This document shows, in pieces, positions 16,972-26,191 of a stretch of DNA of 64,000 nucleotides (position 1 is its first letter; every line of letters begins with the position of its first letter). A model generated the notes under the pieces. The model did not search any database and was not told where the DNA came from. It saw only the letters and a list, made by a program, of their open reading frames with translations. Source of the DNA: Falsiroseomonas sp050563545. Its GTDB lineage: Bacteria; Pseudomonadota; Alphaproteobacteria; Acetobacterales; Acetobacteraceae. The position numbers and the translations under genes are program-made. The DNA lies in contig NZ_JBNXUM010000036.1 of NCBI RefSeq assembly GCF_050563545.1, positions 1 to 64,000 of the forward strand. The letters run 5' to 3'.

Positions 16972-17739
16972 GCGCTTGCCGCCGTCCACCAGCAGGATGC
17001 TGCCGGTGGTCAGGCGGAGATGCGTCACCGCCGCGACCACCGCCAGCGCCACGTCATCGGGCTGCGTCACCGTCCTGAGTGGTGCGCTCGACGCCTGGCG
17101 CAGCACCGCGTCGCGGCTCCGGCCCGGAACGAAATCCGTGTCCACGCCCGCTGGCGAAACGCCGATGACGCGGATCTCCGGTCCCAGCACGCGGGCGAGC
17201 GACATCGCCATGGTGTCGAGCGCGGCCTTGGATGCACAATAGGCGATGCTGCTGCCCAGGCCGTTCAGCGCGGTGAGCGAGGAGATGTTGACGATCACCC
17301 CATCGCCCGACTTGCGCAGCAGCGGAGCGAAGGCGCGGATGGTGGAGAAAGGCCCACGGACGTTGGTGACCAGGATGCGGTCAAAGGTCTCGTCGTCCAT
17401 CGCGTCCAGGTCGGCATGCGGCACGGCCCGTGTCGTCCCGGCGGAGTTCACCAGTACGTCGCATCGCCCGAGCTTCGCCTCGACTTCGGCGACCGCGGCG
17501 CGGATCCTGGCGCTGTCGGTCACCGGCATGTGGATCGGCAGGTGGGCACTGCCAGGCAACTCGGCGGCGAGTTTCTGCGCGCGATCACGGCCGGCGTTGT
17601 ACCCGATGGCAATCGTCGCGCCCTGCTCGGCGAGGCGCCGCGCTGAGGCCGCCCCGATACCGCTGCTGCCCCCTGTGATCGCTGCGACCTTGCCGGCCAA
17701 GGCATATGGCCCGAGGTTGCCGTTCCTGACCTCGCTCAT
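16963..17739 (-). CDS. Short-chain dehydrogenase/reductase
   Basis: A 258-residue classical SDR. The nucleotide site is TGGSSGIG (residues 22-29), with VLVNSAG, catalytic Ser in NISSLTA and YxxxK in AYCASKAALD. It oxidises or reduces a hydroxyl/carbonyl with NAD(P); the substrate is unknown. The ATG at 17739 follows GGGAGC and starts at the fold N-terminus. It stands convergent to the ABC/amidohydrolase operon. Confidence 0.87.
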   Translation of the reverse strand: MSEVRNGNLGPYALAGKVAAITGGSSGIGAASARRLAEQGATIAIGYNAGRDRAQKLAAELPGSAHLPIHMPVTDSARIRAAVAEVEAKLGRCDVLVNSAGTTRAVPHADLDAMDDETFDRILVTNVRGPFSTIRAFAPLLRKSGDGVIVNISSLTALNGLGSSIAYCASKAALDTMAMSLARVLGPEIRVIGVSPAGVDTDFVPGRSRDAVLRQASSAPLRTVTQPDDVALAVVAAVTHLRLTTGSILLVDGGKRLT

Positions 17740-18002
17740 TACGTCGCTCCCTACCCGGCGGCGTCGCCGATCATGCGCCGGCATGGCGCGCGCGCCAATC
17801 CACGTCACGCGCCGCATTCCGGCCAAGGCGGGCCATGCTGGCACCCTGGACGGCGTCGCGGTGCCAACACTTGGAGCGACAGCTGGCCCAGCTGCCAGGC
17901 ACGCCGCCACGTTCTCCCGGTGCAAACCTAGATTCTACGCTGAACGACGCGGACCCCCGGGGGCATCCCGCCGCTCTGTCATGCCAAGTCGGTCGACTAG
18001 GG

Positions 18003-18048
18003 CCGGACGAGCCGACCACGGCGGTGCGGCATCGCATTGTTGGCGGCC
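18003..18048. repeat. Diverged non-coding repeat A, copy 2
   Basis: Matches 10148-10197 in three ordered words (CCGGACGAGCC, GGTGCGGCATCGCAT, TTGGCGGCC). Confidence 0.55.
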
Positions 18049-18197
18049 TGCACTGCCAAGGTCTCTTCAGGTGCACACACACAGTTCATCAGCCGTGGGT
18101 GCGGTGATGACGACGGAATCATAACGCCGGCCCTCTCGCTGCCGCATGTCGGAGCGTAGGAGCCGGGGTGATCTGGCGACCAATCGTTTGCTGCCTA

Positions 18198-18364
18198 AGA
18201 TGGGAGTGCTGAGACCGCGCCAGGGATGGGTAGGAGGAAGTCTGCGATGCCGGACCATCGCATGGAGCCGATCTGAGCTCCTTAGGTCCGGACCAACACT
18301 TGGAAGAGGGCCCTCCGCCAGCGACGGCGGGGGGCCCTCATCGCGTCTGGGCCTCCCGTGGCTT
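18198..18364. repeat. GAGGGC hairpin repeat with conserved flank, copy 2
   Basis: About 165 bases closely match 41588-41756. Shared words include CGCGCCAGGGATGGGTAGGA, then GAGCCGATCTGAGCTCCTTA, then GGTCCGGACCAACACTTGGA and the hairpin at 18306-18339 with loop AGCGAC. The hairpin arm reads GAGGGCCC where copy 1 has GAGGGCGC, with matching changes on both arms. Confidence 0.8.
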
Positions 18365-18849
18365 CGGCCCAACGCCCGAGTTCCGCCCAAATCCGCGGTC
18401 GCAGATTCCGCCCGGCCGCTATAGCAAAAGTCCGTAGCGGACCTTCGCATCGGCCGTTCGATCATTCTGTCGTGGGACCGTCTCCTGGAGTTTGCGCGGA
18501 CGGCCATGGTCGTCGTCTGCATCTCAGCGAGCATCCTGCGCCGATCCACGCTGTCTGCAGTGGGATTGTCCGCCCTCCCGTCCCACCATCTTGCAGGAGC
18601 GCCGAAACCCTGCCCATGCTGCACGGCAAGAGGAACGACCGTGCATCGCTGCATTGCCTGCCTCTCCTTCGACCTGGGCGCCTGTTCGTGCGTTGCCGCG
18701 CGCGGGGTGACCATTTCCGTCCCGGTCTCGCGCGAAGGATCGACCCTCGGCCGCTTCTTGTCTTGTCCGAGCCGCCGCGGGACTCGCGAGAGCTTCCGCA
18801 GGAGCGCGATTCATGGGCGTCCTCGAATGGCCGGCGGGGCGTAACGACC

Positions 18850-19644
18850 ATGGAGAACGGCAGCCGGCTGAGCGGCAAGGTCGCCTTCGTCGCGGGCGGC
18901 GGCGGCGGGATCGGCAGTGCCGCCATGCGCGCCTTCGCCGCCGCGGGCGCCGCGGTGGTCGCCGCGGATCTGAACCCCGACCGTGCGGAGGCCGCGGCGG
19001 AGTCGGTGCGCGCGGCGGGCGGGCACGCGGTGGGCCTGGGCTTCGACGTGACGGACGATGCCAGCGTGGCGTCTGCGGTGGCGCAGGTGGTGGCGCGCTT
19101 CGGCCGGCTCGACGTGCTGTACAACTGCGCGGGCGGTACGGATCCCGCGGATGGGCCGGTGACGGAGGTGCCGCTGGATGCCTTCGACCGCACCATCGCG
19201 CTGGATCTGCGCGGCACCTTCCTGTGCTGCCGCCATGCCATCCCGGAGATCGTCAGGGCGGGGGGTGGCGCCGTGATCAACATGTCCTCGGGCGCGGCGC
19301 TGCGCGGCGCCAATCCCGCGCATTGCTACAGCGCGGCCAAGGGCGCGATCCTGTCGCTGACGCGCGCGCTGGCCGGCCACTACGCGAAGCAGGGCGTGCG
19401 GGTGAACTGCATCGCGTCGGGCCGCGTGATGACGGAGCGCGTCATCCGCACCTTCGGCAGCCTCGAGGACGCGAAGACCTCCGGCCGCGATCCCCAGGAC
19501 CCGATCGGGCGGATGCGCGTATACCCGTTCTGGGTCGGCGACCCCGAGCATATCGCGGCGACGGCCGTCTTCCTGGCGTCCGACGCGGCGCGCATGATCA
19601 CCGGCGCCACCATTGCCGCCGATGGCGGCCGCTCGGCCTACTGA
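18850..19644 (+). CDS. Short-chain dehydrogenase/reductase
   Basis: A 264-residue SDR with AGGGGGIG (residues 15-22), LYNCAGG, NMSSGAAL and YSAAKGAI (catalytic Tyr and Lys). The C-terminus ASDAARMITGATIAADGG is typical. It is the first gene of a plus-strand array; a Bug receptor follows after 13 bases. The substrate is unknown. The ATG at 18850 begins four residues before the conserved fold. Confidence 0.86.
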   Translation: MENGSRLSGKVAFVAGGGGGIGSAAMRAFAAAGAAVVAADLNPDRAEAAAESVRAAGGHAVGLGFDVTDDASVASAVAQVVARFGRLDVLYNCAGGTDPADGPVTEVPLDAFDRTIALDLRGTFLCCRHAIPEIVRAGGGAVINMSSGAALRGANPAHCYSAAKGAILSLTRALAGHYAKQGVRVNCIASGRVMTERVIRTFGSLEDAKTSGRDPQDPIGRMRVYPFWVGDPEHIAATAVFLASDAARMITGATIAADGGRSAY

Positions 19645-19657
19645 ACAGGAGAGAAGG

Positions 19658-20632
19658 ATGGCTGCGACACGACGGGCCGTCCTGGCCGGGCTGGGTTCGG
19701 CGCTCGCCCTGCCGGCCTTCGCACAGGCCTGGCCAACGCGCCCGATCCGGCTGCTGGTCGGCTACCCCGCCGGCGGCGCGAACGACATCGTCATGCGCGG
19801 CATCGCCGCGCCGCTCGGCGAGGCGCTGGGCCAGCCCGTGACGGTGGAGAACCGCGCGGGCGCGGCCGGCGGCATCGCAGCGGAAGCGGCGGCGCGCGCG
19901 GCACCCGACGGCTACACGCTGTTCTCGATCTCCTCCGCGCATGTGCTGGCGCCCTTCGTGCGGAAGACGCCGCTGAGCTGGGAGCCGGTGCGAGACTTCC
20001 AGCCGGTGGCGCTGGGCGCGCGCTCGCCTTACTTCCTGATGGTGCACAAGGATTTCCCCGCGCATTCGGTCACGGAATTCGTGGCCTATGTGAAGTCGCG
20101 GCCGCCCGGTTCGATCGCCTATGCATCCTCGGGCGTGGGCGCGGGCCCGCATCTCGCGACATCGCTGTTCATGTACATGGCCGGGATCACGCTTGACCAC
20201 GTGCCGTATCGCGGTGACGCCGACGCGCTGATCGACCTGACCACTGGGCGCGTGCCGACCGCGATCCTGTCCGTCGCGCCGGCGCTGCCACACCTGCAAT
20301 CCGGTGCGCTCCGCGCACTGGCGGTGACCGGCACCGAGCGCCTGTCGATCCTGCCCGACCTGCCGACCATCGCGGAGTCCGGCTATCCCGGCTACTCCAT
20401 GGACGCGTGGTGGGGCATTGCGGGGCCCGCGGGGATGCCGGCGGCGATCGTCGATCGCATCGCCGGCGCGATGCGCCCCATCCTGGATTCGCCGGCCTTC
20501 GCCGAACGCAACGCGGCGCTCGGCATCGTGCCGGGCAAGCTGGGCACCGAGGCCTTCGCGCAGCTAATCCGCAGCGACAGCGACCGCTTCCGCCAGATCG
20601 TGCGCGACGCCGGCATCCAGCCGCAGGACTGA
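19658..20632 (+). CDS. Bug/TctC-family tripartite tricarboxylate receptor
   Basis: A 324-residue periplasmic binding protein with a cleavable signal (to about residue 22, AFAQAWPTRP). Family motifs are present: VGYPAGGANDIVMR, VENRAGAAGG, APDGYT, DHVPYRGDADALIDL. Such receptors bind small carboxylates and hand them to the TctA/TctB membrane pair, which is absent from this window. The ATG at 19658 follows AGGAGAGAAGG. A four-base gap to the hydrolase suggests one transcript. Confidence 0.92.
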   Translation: MAATRRAVLAGLGSALALPAFAQAWPTRPIRLLVGYPAGGANDIVMRGIAAPLGEALGQPVTVENRAGAAGGIAAEAAARAAPDGYTLFSISSAHVLAPFVRKTPLSWEPVRDFQPVALGARSPYFLMVHKDFPAHSVTEFVAYVKSRPPGSIAYASSGVGAGPHLATSLFMYMAGITLDHVPYRGDADALIDLTTGRVPTAILSVAPALPHLQSGALRALAVTGTERLSILPDLPTIAESGYPGYSMDAWWGIAGPAGMPAAIVDRIAGAMRPILDSPAFAERNAALGIVPGKLGTEAFAQLIRSDSDRFRQIVRDAGIQPQD

Positions 20633-20636
20633 CACG

Positions 20637-21458
20637 ATGACCGAGACGCAGTTCTTCACCGCCAGCGACGGCGAACGCATCGCCTTCTACATCGACGACT
20701 TCACAGATCCCTGGACCACGCCGCCGGTGATGCTGCTGTTCCACTCCGCGATGGGGAACTCGCAGCGCTTCTATTCCTGGGTGCCGGGCCTGGCGCGGCA
20801 CTTCCGGCTGATCCGGATGGACCTGCGTGGGCATGGCGCATCCTCCGTCCCGCCGCCTGAAAAGCCGCTGACCATGGCGCGCCTGATGGACGACGTGGAG
20901 GAACTGATGGGGCGGCTCGGTATCGCGCGCGCCCATCTCACCGCGAACTCCGCCGGCGGCTATGTCGCGCAGAACCTGGCGCTGCGCTCGCCGGAGAGGT
21001 TCGACAGCCTCGCCGTGGTGGGATCCACGCCGGGCCTCAGCAACACCGTCTATGGCTGGCTGCCGCGCATCGAGAGCGAAGGCCTGACGACCTTCCTTCG
21101 CGACACCATCTCGGATCGCTTCGACCTCGCCAGCACCGATCCCGCCATGGTGGAGTGGTTCCTGAAGCAGACCGCGGAGAACGACCCGGGCTTCGTCATC
21201 CGCTTCATCGGCTACACTGCCACACAGGAATGGAGCGGCGAACTGCATCGCATCCGCTGCCCCACCCTGGTAATCTATCCCGGCGGGGAGACCGTCGGCA
21301 GCGCGCATAGCTACGATTCCATGCGCGACCGCATCCCGGATGTGCGGATGATCGAATATCCCCACATGCCCCACAACATCGCCGACATGATGCCGGACCG
21401 CTGCGTCGCCGACATCCTGCAGTTCCACCGAGACAAGTTCGGCCATCCCAGGGGTTGA
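20637..21458 (+). CDS. Alpha/beta hydrolase
   Basis: A 273-residue cytoplasmic hydrolase. The nucleophile is Ser105 in ANSAGGY, the oxyanion region is LLFHSAMG, and the catalytic His is likely in EYPHMPHN. It resembles 3-oxoadipate enol-lactonase-like enzymes and is a clear paralogue of the minus-strand hydrolase at 25.3-26.2 kb (both share YxDDFTDPWT and end with MPHNI.D). The neighbouring carboxymuconolactone-decarboxylase-like genes fit a lactone-opening role. This is inference. Confidence 0.85.
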   Translation: MTETQFFTASDGERIAFYIDDFTDPWTTPPVMLLFHSAMGNSQRFYSWVPGLARHFRLIRMDLRGHGASSVPPPEKPLTMARLMDDVEELMGRLGIARAHLTANSAGGYVAQNLALRSPERFDSLAVVGSTPGLSNTVYGWLPRIESEGLTTFLRDTISDRFDLASTDPAMVEWFLKQTAENDPGFVIRFIGYTATQEWSGELHRIRCPTLVIYPGGETVGSAHSYDSMRDRIPDVRMIEYPHMPHNIADMMPDRCVADILQFHRDKFGHPRG

Positions 21459-21463
21459 TCGCC

Positions 21464-22066
21464 ATGCCGCAACTTCCCGACGCGCTGGAGCACGGGCCGC
21501 CCGAGACGCGCGCCGTGTTCGAGAAGGTCGCCGCCAGCCGCGGCTTTGTCTCCAACTTGCTGCGCTCGCTCGGCCATGCGCCGGAGGCGCTGAACCGCTT
21601 CATGTCGCTCGGCCATTACGCGCGCTACGGCACGGAGCTGACCGAGATCCAGCGCGAGCTCGTGGTCTGCATCATCGGGCGTAACATCGACTACGCGTGG
21701 GCGCATCACGCGCCGATGGCGATCCAGGCCGGGCTGAGCGAGGCGCAGATGGCCGAGATCAAGGCTGGCCGCACGCCCGCCGAGCTGCCGGAGGCCGAAC
21801 GCGCGCTCTGCGACTTCGCCTTCGCGCAGGGCGGTTTCCAGGGCGTGCCGGACGCGACCTGGGCGGCGCTGAAGCGGCATTTCGCGCCGCGGCAATGCAC
21901 CGATGCCGCGCTGCTCGCGGCCTATTTCACCGCGGCAGGCTCGCTGATCCTCGCCATGCAGCTCGAGGTCGAGCCGCCGGAGGTGCTGGCGAAGGAACTG
22001 GCCTGGCAGGCCATTCCGCGCGACGCGACGGGCCAGGTTACCGCCGCGCCGAACCAGGGAGTCTGA
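21464..22066 (+). CDS. Carboxymuconolactone-decarboxylase-like protein
   Basis: A 200-residue helical protein of the CMD/AhpD-like superfamily (ELTEIQRELVVCIIGRNIDY, then AWAHHAPMAIQAGLS). The AhpD redox pair CxxC is absent; the histidines in WAHHAP take its place, as in gamma-carboxymuconolactone decarboxylase. It may decarboxylate or isomerise a lactone made in this pathway. ATG 21464 is preferred over an in-frame TTG at 21455. Confidence 0.78.
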   Translation: MPQLPDALEHGPPETRAVFEKVAASRGFVSNLLRSLGHAPEALNRFMSLGHYARYGTELTEIQRELVVCIIGRNIDYAWAHHAPMAIQAGLSEAQMAEIKAGRTPAELPEAERALCDFAFAQGGFQGVPDATWAALKRHFAPRQCTDAALLAAYFTAAGSLILAMQLEVEPPEVLAKELAWQAIPRDATGQVTAAPNQGV

Positions 22067-22068
22067 CG

Positions 22069-22629
22069 ATGCGCCTGCCGGATGCCGATGCCGCGCAGTC
22101 CCCGGAACTGGACGCGGTCTACGCAAAGTTCCGCGGCACGCGGGGCATCGTGTCCAACGTCATCAAGTCCTTCGGCCATGCGCCGGCGGGGCTCTCGGTG
22201 ATCGTCGATCTCGGCACCTATTGCCGCTACGGCACGCAGCTGTCGGAGCTGCAGCGGGAGCTGGTGATCCTGATCACCGGCCGCGGCGTCGCCTATGCCT
22301 GGCACCACCACGCGCCGCTCGGCCTCGCGGCGGGGCTGACGCCGGCGCAGCTGGAGGCGCTGCGGGAAGGCCGCGTGCCGGACGGCCTGGCCGAGGCCGA
22401 AGCCGCGCTTTGCGACTACGTGCTGGCCTATGCCGCGCTGAAGGGGGTGCCGCAGCCTGTCTTCGCGCGGCTGCTGGCCTGCTTCACGCCGCGGCAGGTC
22501 ACCGACGTCAACATCATCGCAGGCTACTATCTCTGCATTGCGTCATCGATCATCGCGATGGAGGTGCAGCCGGAAGCGGCAGCGGTGCGCGACGCCGGCG
22601 TCAGCTTCCACCAGCAACCGAAGGACTGA
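22069..22629 (+). CDS. Carboxymuconolactone-decarboxylase-like protein, second copy
   Basis: A 186-residue paralogue of the preceding gene, starting three bases after its stop. The matching core is QLSELQRELVILITGRGVAY, then AWHHHAPLGLAAGL. CxxC is again absent. Two non-identical subunits side by side suggest a hetero-oligomer or two successive steps. Its 3' end overlaps the convergent reductase by 29 bases. Confidence 0.78.
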   Translation: MRLPDADAAQSPELDAVYAKFRGTRGIVSNVIKSFGHAPAGLSVIVDLGTYCRYGTQLSELQRELVILITGRGVAYAWHHHAPLGLAAGLTPAQLEALREGRVPDGLAEAEAALCDYVLAYAALKGVPQPVFARLLACFTPRQVTDVNIIAGYYLCIASSIIAMEVQPEAAAVRDAGVSFHQQPKD

Positions 22630-23599
22630 TCGCCTCCAGCGCGTCGACCAGCGCGGCATTGCCCGGCGCGGCCAGCGACAGGCGCCGGGCCTCCGCAACC
22701 ACGGCGCCGTTGACGAAAGCGACCTCGGTCCGGCGGCCGCGCGCGAGGTCCTGCGCCATGCCGCTGGTCGCGCCCGCGTCCACCTTCGCGCCATAGCGCC
22801 GCAGGCCGGCGTCCAGTGTCGCACGTGCCGCGCCCACGCCGCGCGCGGCCGCGGTCCAGGTTTCGCCGGCAATGTCGCAGACCGGGTCCAGTGCAATGCC
22901 GGCGGCGGCTGCGACCGAGACCACCTCCAATGCCACGGTGGTCATTTCGGCGCGCAGCCTCGCTTCCTCGAACAGGCTGCGAAGCGTCGTCCGGTGCAGC
23001 GCGCAGAGCGGCGAGGTCATGCAGTTGAAGACGAGCTTGGTCCAGCGCGCGCCCGGCAGGTCGTCCACCGCCTCGGCGCGGTCGACCTGGCCGAGCAGGC
23101 GCACCATGTCGTGGACGCGCGGCGTCGCGGGGCCGGCTGTCTCGCCGATGCGGAAGGTCGCGGCCCCGCCGTCGTGGCGGCGGCGGTGGCGCCGCACGCG
23201 GCCCGGCGCGACGAGATGCGCGAAGAGGCCCGTCGCGATGCAGCCCATCACGCGCCCGGCGCCCAATTGCTGCGCAATGTCCAGATCGGCCAGCGCGTTC
23301 AGGGTGACGAGATAGGGGCCACGATGGTCGCGCTCCGTTGCGGCGACGGCCTGACCCGCATCGGCAAGCTTGGTGCAGAGTATGACGAGGTCCGGCGCCG
23401 CCTCGGCCGCGCGCGCCACCACGCGCATCGGCACGACGAAGTCGCCGTCGGGCTCCTCCACCGCCATTCCCTGCGCACGGATCGCGTCGCGGTTCGGCGC
23501 CCAGTCCTCCAGCACGGCGACGGTCTCGCCAGCACGGGCGAGATGCGCGGCGACGTAGCCGCCGACCGCCCCCGCCCCGACCACCAGCACGCCCGGCAT
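22601..23599 (-). CDS. Ketopantoate reductase-like (ApbA/PanE family) protein
   Basis: A 332-residue NADP-dependent reductase. It has the Rossmann motif VVGAGAVGGY (residues 5-14), LVILCTKLAD and the C-terminal helical domain with RWTKLVFNCMTSP (the catalytic Lys lies in this motif). Pantothenate synthesis seems unlikely in this catabolic context; many paralogues reduce other 2-oxo acids. It is the last gene of the minus-strand array. A paralogue lies at 27.25 kb. Confidence 0.8.
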   Translation of the reverse strand: MPGVLVVGAGAVGGYVAAHLARAGETVAVLEDWAPNRDAIRAQGMAVEEPDGDFVVPMRVVARAAEAAPDLVILCTKLADAGQAVAATERDHRGPYLVTLNALADLDIAQQLGAGRVMGCIATGLFAHLVAPGRVRRHRRRHDGGAATFRIGETAGPATPRVHDMVRLLGQVDRAEAVDDLPGARWTKLVFNCMTSPLCALHRTTLRSLFEEARLRAEMTTVALEVVSVAAAAGIALDPVCDIAGETWTAAARGVGAARATLDAGLRRYGAKVDAGATSGMAQDLARGRRTEVAFVNGAVVAEARRLSLAAPGNAALVDALEAISPSVAGGS

Positions 23600-23604
23600 G
23601 CCGG

Positions 23605-24576
23605 CTAGTCGATCTGCAGGTTCAGCGGCGCGACGATGGCGCGCCAGACCTCGACCTGGCGGGCGAGCGATTCCTGCATCTCCTGGACCGACGTGCTCCG
23701 GGCGTTCTGCACCTGGCTCGCCGCATGGTCCTTGAAGGATGGGCTGTCCACGGCCGCGCGCAGCGATCGGTTCAGGATCGCCATGACCGGCGCCGGCGTG
23801 GCGGCAGGGGCGAAGAGCGCGAGCCAAGCCTCGACGGAGAGATCGGGATAGCCTTCCTCGGCGAAGGTCCGGACCTCCGGCAGGGGCGGGGCGCGGCCGG
23901 GGCTGGCAAGCGCCAGCAGCTTCACCGTGCCGTCGCGATGATAGGGCACGATGTTGTGGATGCCCTCGAAGGTCATGTCGAGGGTGCCGCCCAGCATGTC
24001 CGTCACCGTCTGCTGGAAGCCGCGATAGGGCACCGAGACCATGCGCGTGCCGGTCGCCGCCATCAGCTTCTCGCCGAGCAGATGGCCGACGCCGCCCGTG
24101 CCGGTATGGCCGAAGCTTAGCGCATCCGGCCGCACGCGCGCCTTGGCGACGAGGTCCGCGACGTTGCCGGCCACGCGCGGTGGCGCGCCGAGGCCGAAAT
24201 ACTGGTCCAGGACCAGCCCGACCGGGATGAAGTCCGCCATCGCATAGGGCAGGCTGCGCGTGACCAGCGGCGCGACGAGCATGGTGGAGCCGCTGGTCAG
24301 CAGCAGCGTGTGCCCGTCCGGCCGCGACCGCGCGACATACTCCGCGCCGATCGCGGTGTTGGCGCCGGGCCGGTTCTCGATCACCACGGGCTGGCCGAGC
24401 GTCTCCGCCATACGCCGGCCGATCTCGCGCGCCGCGATGTCGGTCCCGCCGCCGGGCGTGAAGGGCACGACGATGCGCACGGGCCGGTCCGGGAAGGCCT
24501 GTGCGCGGGCGGGCCTCGCCAGCAGGGCCGCCGCGGCGGCGAGCGCCGCGCGGCGGCGGACCGGGTGTGCGCGCAT
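23605..24576 (-). CDS. Bug/TctC-family tripartite tricarboxylate receptor
   Basis: A 323-residue periplasmic receptor. The signal is RRRAALAAAAALLARPARAQ. Motifs: VPFTPGGGTDIAAREIG, VIENRPGANTAIG, RPDGHT, VSVPYRGFQQTVTDML. The ATG at 24576 follows GAGGAGG. It lies between an SDR and a ketopantoate-reductase-like gene in the minus-strand array. Confidence 0.92.
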   Translation of the reverse strand: MRAHPVRRRAALAAAAALLARPARAQAFPDRPVRIVVPFTPGGGTDIAAREIGRRMAETLGQPVVIENRPGANTAIGAEYVARSRPDGHTLLLTSGSTMLVAPLVTRSLPYAMADFIPVGLVLDQYFGLGAPPRVAGNVADLVAKARVRPDALSFGHTGTGGVGHLLGEKLMAATGTRMVSVPYRGFQQTVTDMLGGTLDMTFEGIHNIVPYHRDGTVKLLALASPGRAPPLPEVRTFAEEGYPDLSVEAWLALFAPAATPAPVMAILNRSLRAAVDSPSFKDHAASQVQNARSTSVQEMQESLARQVEVWRAIVAPLNLQID

Positions 24577-24586
24577 GCCTGCCTCC

Positions 24587-25339
24587 TCAGTTGATGTTGG
24601 CGCCGCCATCCACGTCGATCACCTCGCCCGTCATGTACATCGGAGTCGCGGTGGCGAGGAAGGCGACGACGACGGCGATGTCGTCGGGCGTGCCGAGCCG
24701 CCCCAGCGGCGTCTCGCGGATCACGTGGTCGTAGTGCGCGCCGAGGCTGGCGCGCGTGCGCTCCGTCTCGATCGCGCCGGGGCAGACGGCGTTCACCGTG
24801 ATGGTCGGCGCGAGCTCGCGCGCCAGCGCGCGCGTCATGCCGAGGATGCCGGCCTTGGCCGTGGAATAGGCGAAGCGGCTGACGGAGAAGATCCGCGGCC
24901 CGGTATGGGCGGAGACGGAGGAGATGTTGACGATCCGCCCGCCACCGCCCTGCAGCATCAGCGGCGCGACCGCCTGGCTCCAGTTGAAGTAGCCCTTGAG
25001 GTTCACCGCCATGCCGGCGTCCCATTCGGCCTCGGTGATCTCGAGGATGCGGCGGGGCTGCGGCACAGCGGCGTTGTTCACCAGCACGTCCAGGCGCCCG
25101 AAGCGCTGCGCGATCTCCGCGACGTGCCGCTTCGCGCCGTCGTGGTCGGCGGTGTCGGCGACGATGGGCAGGGCAGGCACCCCGAGTCCCGCGACCTCCG
25201 CCACGGTGGCGGCGAGCTCCTCCTCGCGGAGGTCAATGAGCGCGACGGCAAAGCCCTGCCGCGCGAGCGCTAGTGCGCAGGCGCGGCCGATTCCGCGCGC
25301 GGCGCCGGTGACGATGGCGGATCGCCGCACCTCGCTCAC
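24587..25339 (-). CDS. Short-chain dehydrogenase/reductase
   Basis: A 250-residue SDR with TGAARGIG, LVNNAAVP, NISSVSAHTG and YSTAKAGI, ending EVIDVDGGANIN. It starts at GTG inside the hydrolase stop (overlap), so the two genes are coupled. The substrate is unknown; the same array holds a hydrolase and two Bug receptors. Confidence 0.88.
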   Translation of the reverse strand: MSEVRRSAIVTGAARGIGRACALALARQGFAVALIDLREEELAATVAEVAGLGVPALPIVADTADHDGAKRHVAEIAQRFGRLDVLVNNAAVPQPRRILEITEAEWDAGMAVNLKGYFNWSQAVAPLMLQGGGGRIVNISSVSAHTGPRIFSVSRFAYSTAKAGILGMTRALARELAPTITVNAVCPGAIETERTRASLGAHYDHVIRETPLGRLGTPDDIAVVVAFLATATPMYMTGEVIDVDGGANIN

Positions 25340-26154
25340 GCGCCCTGTTCCCCGAGGAACGCGAGCACTTCCGCGGCGCAGCGTTCAGGCGCGGCGTCCC
25401 CGATGTTGTGCGGCATGCCCTCGAAGCTGACGAGCCGCGCCTTCGGGATGGCATGCGCCATCCTCTCGTAGATGGAGTTCTCGCCGATGGGCTCGTGCCC
25501 CGGCGCCACGATCAGCGTCGGGCAGGCGATGTGGGGCAGGTCCTCGCTCCAGTCGCGGCTCGACATGTGGGTGACGAAGCGGCCGACCCAGGCGGGATCG
25601 TTGGTGCCGACCTGGCGGCAGAACCAGTCCACCAGCGCGGGGTCCACGTCCGGGCCGAAGCGGTCGCCGGCCGTCGCGCGCACGAAAGCCTCGATCCCGA
25701 CCTCGCCGATGCGCGCCGGCCAGGTCGCGGCCTGCGTGCCCTTCAGCCCCGGCGTGGAAGCGAAGAGGCAGAGCGAGGCGACGCGTTCCGGCGATTCGAT
25801 CGCGAGGCGCTGTCCGACATAGCCGCCGGCGGAGAGGCCGACGACATGCGCGCGCGCCACGCCGAGGTGGTCCAGCAGGTCACGCGCATCCTGCGCCAGC
25901 CTCTCCAGGCTGAACGGCAGGTCGGCGGGCGGGATCTGCGATTCGCCATGGCCGCGCATGTCCCAGCTGATCACGGGGTAGTGCCGCGCCACGCGGGGGA
26001 TCCAGCCGTACCAGCGGCGATACCGTCCCATCGCGGCATGCAGCAGCAGCACCGGCACGTCGTGCCTCGTCCAGGGATCCGTGAAGTCGTCCACGCGATA
26101 GGCGAGCCTGACGCCGTCGCCCGTGGTGAAGAAGGCCATATTCGGCGCGAGCAT
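25336..26154 (-). CDS. Alpha/beta hydrolase
   Basis: A 272-residue serine hydrolase with nucleophile motif GLSAGGYVGQ, oxyanion LLLHAAMG and catalytic His near FEGMPHNIGDA. It is a paralogue of the gene at 20.6 kb. A second in-frame ATG at 26139 gives a start matching the paralogue better; either is possible. Likely an esterase or enol-lactonase of the adjacent pathway. Confidence 0.85.
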   Translation of the reverse strand: MLAPNMAFFTTGDGVRLAYRVDDFTDPWTRHDVPVLLLHAAMGRYRRWYGWIPRVARHYPVISWDMRGHGESQIPPADLPFSLERLAQDARDLLDHLGVARAHVVGLSAGGYVGQRLAIESPERVASLCLFASTPGLKGTQAATWPARIGEVGIEAFVRATAGDRFGPDVDPALVDWFCRQVGTNDPAWVGRFVTHMSSRDWSEDLPHIACPTLIVAPGHEPIGENSIYERMAHAIPKARLVSFEGMPHNIGDAAPERCAAEVLAFLGEQGA

Positions 26155-26191
26155 CGGCGCAATACCCTTTCCTGTCGTCGCGGATGGCGGC

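Larger units (their letters stand above)
17740..18849. other. 1.1-kb stretch without an intact gene
   Basis: No supported gene. It carries the second copy of repeat A (18003-18048) and the second copy of the GAGGGC hairpin repeat (18198-18364). The rest shows long overlapping open frames on both strands but no motif. The promoter of the array starting at 18850 must lie at its right end. Confidence 0.6.

Noticed and set aside
17740..18714. Open frames over the second hairpin repeat as genes (for example a 215-codon minus-strand frame).
   Set aside because: The matching part at 41.6 kb keeps the nucleotide pattern and hairpin pairing, not a protein; no start signal or domain is present.
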